DNA of 64,000 nt from assembly GCF_050433385.1 (NCBI RefSeq), contig NZ_JBNPXI010000010.1, positions 1-64,000 of the forward strand, read 5' to 3'. Positions within the stretch are counted from its first letter, which is position 1. Each line of letters begins with the position of its first letter. Shown here one piece after another: positions 63,450 to 64,000 of this stretch. The notes below the pieces were generated by a model. The model was not told the origin of the DNA and did not search any database. It was given only the letters and a program-made list of their open reading frames with translations. This DNA is from Brassicibacter mesophilus. GTDB lineage: Bacteria > Bacillota > Clostridia > Tissierellales > Proteiniboraceae. A program made the translations under genes and the position numbers.

Positions 63450-64000
63450 ATGAACTTATTAAATGAAATAACAGTCTTAGATTATTATTTAGAGAGGATG
63501 AAAAAAGATGAGATAGAGTTTTTAAGAAATAGAAATAGTTATAAAATACAAATTAAAGAACTTATATTAGTCTTAAGAGATGAGAAGGTCATTCATAATA
63601 AGATAGAAATATCAAAAAGCTTATGGAAAGTACTATTTGAATCGGCAATGAGCTTCATAGACCCAGATAAAAGAGGATATGATAAACTATTTTTGTACTT
63701 TGACAAATATGTGAAGTTTGAAGAGTTAATATTTGCATCAGACTCCTTCTATAGAGATCATACTCTTCACTGTTTATGGGTATATTTTTTTGGGGAATAC
63801 ATATATGGGCGTAAGGAATTTGACTTCATTATGGGTAAAATGAAAGATAATAAAGAATTTAGGAATATAGATAAAGTTCATAATAGTTTGAGTAAATCAA
63901 ATGTAAAAGGAATTTTTGATGATTTTTTATCAATTACTAGAAAAATTAAAGAGGTTCCCAAGTGTGATGATTCTATTAGATGTATAGCTGCAATTACCCA
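63450..64000 (+). CDS. HD-domain-like hydrolase, cut by the window edge
   Basis: A frame open from ATG 63450 (GGGGGA upstream) to the end of the window, at least 183 residues. It contains RDHTLHCLWVYFFGEY (about 102-117) and, at the edge, IRCIAAIT followed by CA of a next codon, consistent with the A-A-x-T/L-H-D start of an HD metal motif. It is probably a metal-dependent phosphohydrolase-like protein. The C-terminal part is not visible, so the call is tentative. Confidence 0.6.
   Translation, partial: MNLLNEITVLDYYLERMKKDEIEFLRNRNSYKIQIKELILVLRDEKVIHNKIEISKSLWKVLFESAMSFIDPDKRGYDKLFLYFDKYVKFEELIFASDSFYRDHTLHCLWVYFFGEYIYGRKEFDFIMGKMKDNKEFRNIDKVHNSLSKSNVKGIFDDFLSITRKIKEVPKCDDSIRCIAAIT

Noticed and set aside
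1..64000. CRISPR arrays, tRNA and rRNA genes
   Set aside because: No regularly spaced repeats with unique spacers and no tRNA or rRNA signature was seen.

Overview
The window is AT-rich DNA of a low-GC Firmicute, most likely an anaerobic clostridium. Supporting signs are strong AGGAGG ribosome binding sites, frequent TTG/GTG starts, PTS sugar systems, a sigma-54/LevR-type regulator and an hgcAB pair, which is found only in anaerobes. Almost all genes are on the + strand. No rRNA, tRNA or CRISPR array was seen.

Layout. 1-95: a hairpin-rich fragment resembling the end of an IS200/IS605-type element. 168-8931: housekeeping genes (asnA, an APH-like kinase, DedA and DUF1461 membrane proteins, a membrane-anchored Mrr-like protein), then a tetrahydrofolate riboswitch controlling an enlarged FolT, a flavodoxin-like reductase, and pduL-deoC. 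9057-16022: a phosphoesterase, hgcA-hgcB, a YwaF-type membrane protein, UPF0173, a MenA-like prenyltransferase, a ferritin-like protein, an alpha/beta hydrolase and a DUF1904 protein. 16194-24677: a LevR-type activator facing a near-consensus sigma-54 promoter, followed by a BadF-type sugar kinase, lactose/cellobiose-family PTS EIIB-EIIC-EIIA, a GH4 phosphoglycosidase and a DUF871/MupG protein. This looks like an import and cleavage route for a phosphorylated disaccharide. 24810-27052: a small unknown protein and PepF.

27507-40483 is an unusual accessory locus. It has three paralogous lipoproteins that join a repeat-rich propeller-like half to a solute-binding half, a subtilisin-like protease with an unknown C-terminal domain and a nonsense codon, MalF/MalG-type permeases, an HlyD-type adaptor and a MacB-like membrane protein. 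No ABC ATPase is encoded. 40563-53234 holds a coiled-coil protein and then a complete carbon-phosphorus lyase operon (GntR regulator, phnGHIJK, phnM, phnL, a PHP-inositol-phosphatase fusion, phnDCEE). 53589-59955 holds a HAD nucleotidase and a second sugar cluster (glucose-family EIIBC, RpiR regulator, GH4, NagA, EIIA). 60234-64000 holds a WYL regulator, an esterase-like hydrolase, a hemolysin-III protein and a cut-off HD-domain-like gene.

The most exciting result concerns hgcA and hgcB. Both are interrupted by an in-frame TGA at what should be a cysteine position. In hgcB it falls exactly at the conserved GVGC cysteine after the ferredoxin domain, and the frame continues to the expected C-terminal Cys-Cys. 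Each TGA is followed, 25-30 nt downstream, by a small stem-loop with a G in the loop, as in bacterial SECIS elements. I read both as selenoproteins, which would be a selenocysteine version of the mercury-methylation corrinoid protein and ferredoxin. Ordinary gene calling truncates both proteins.
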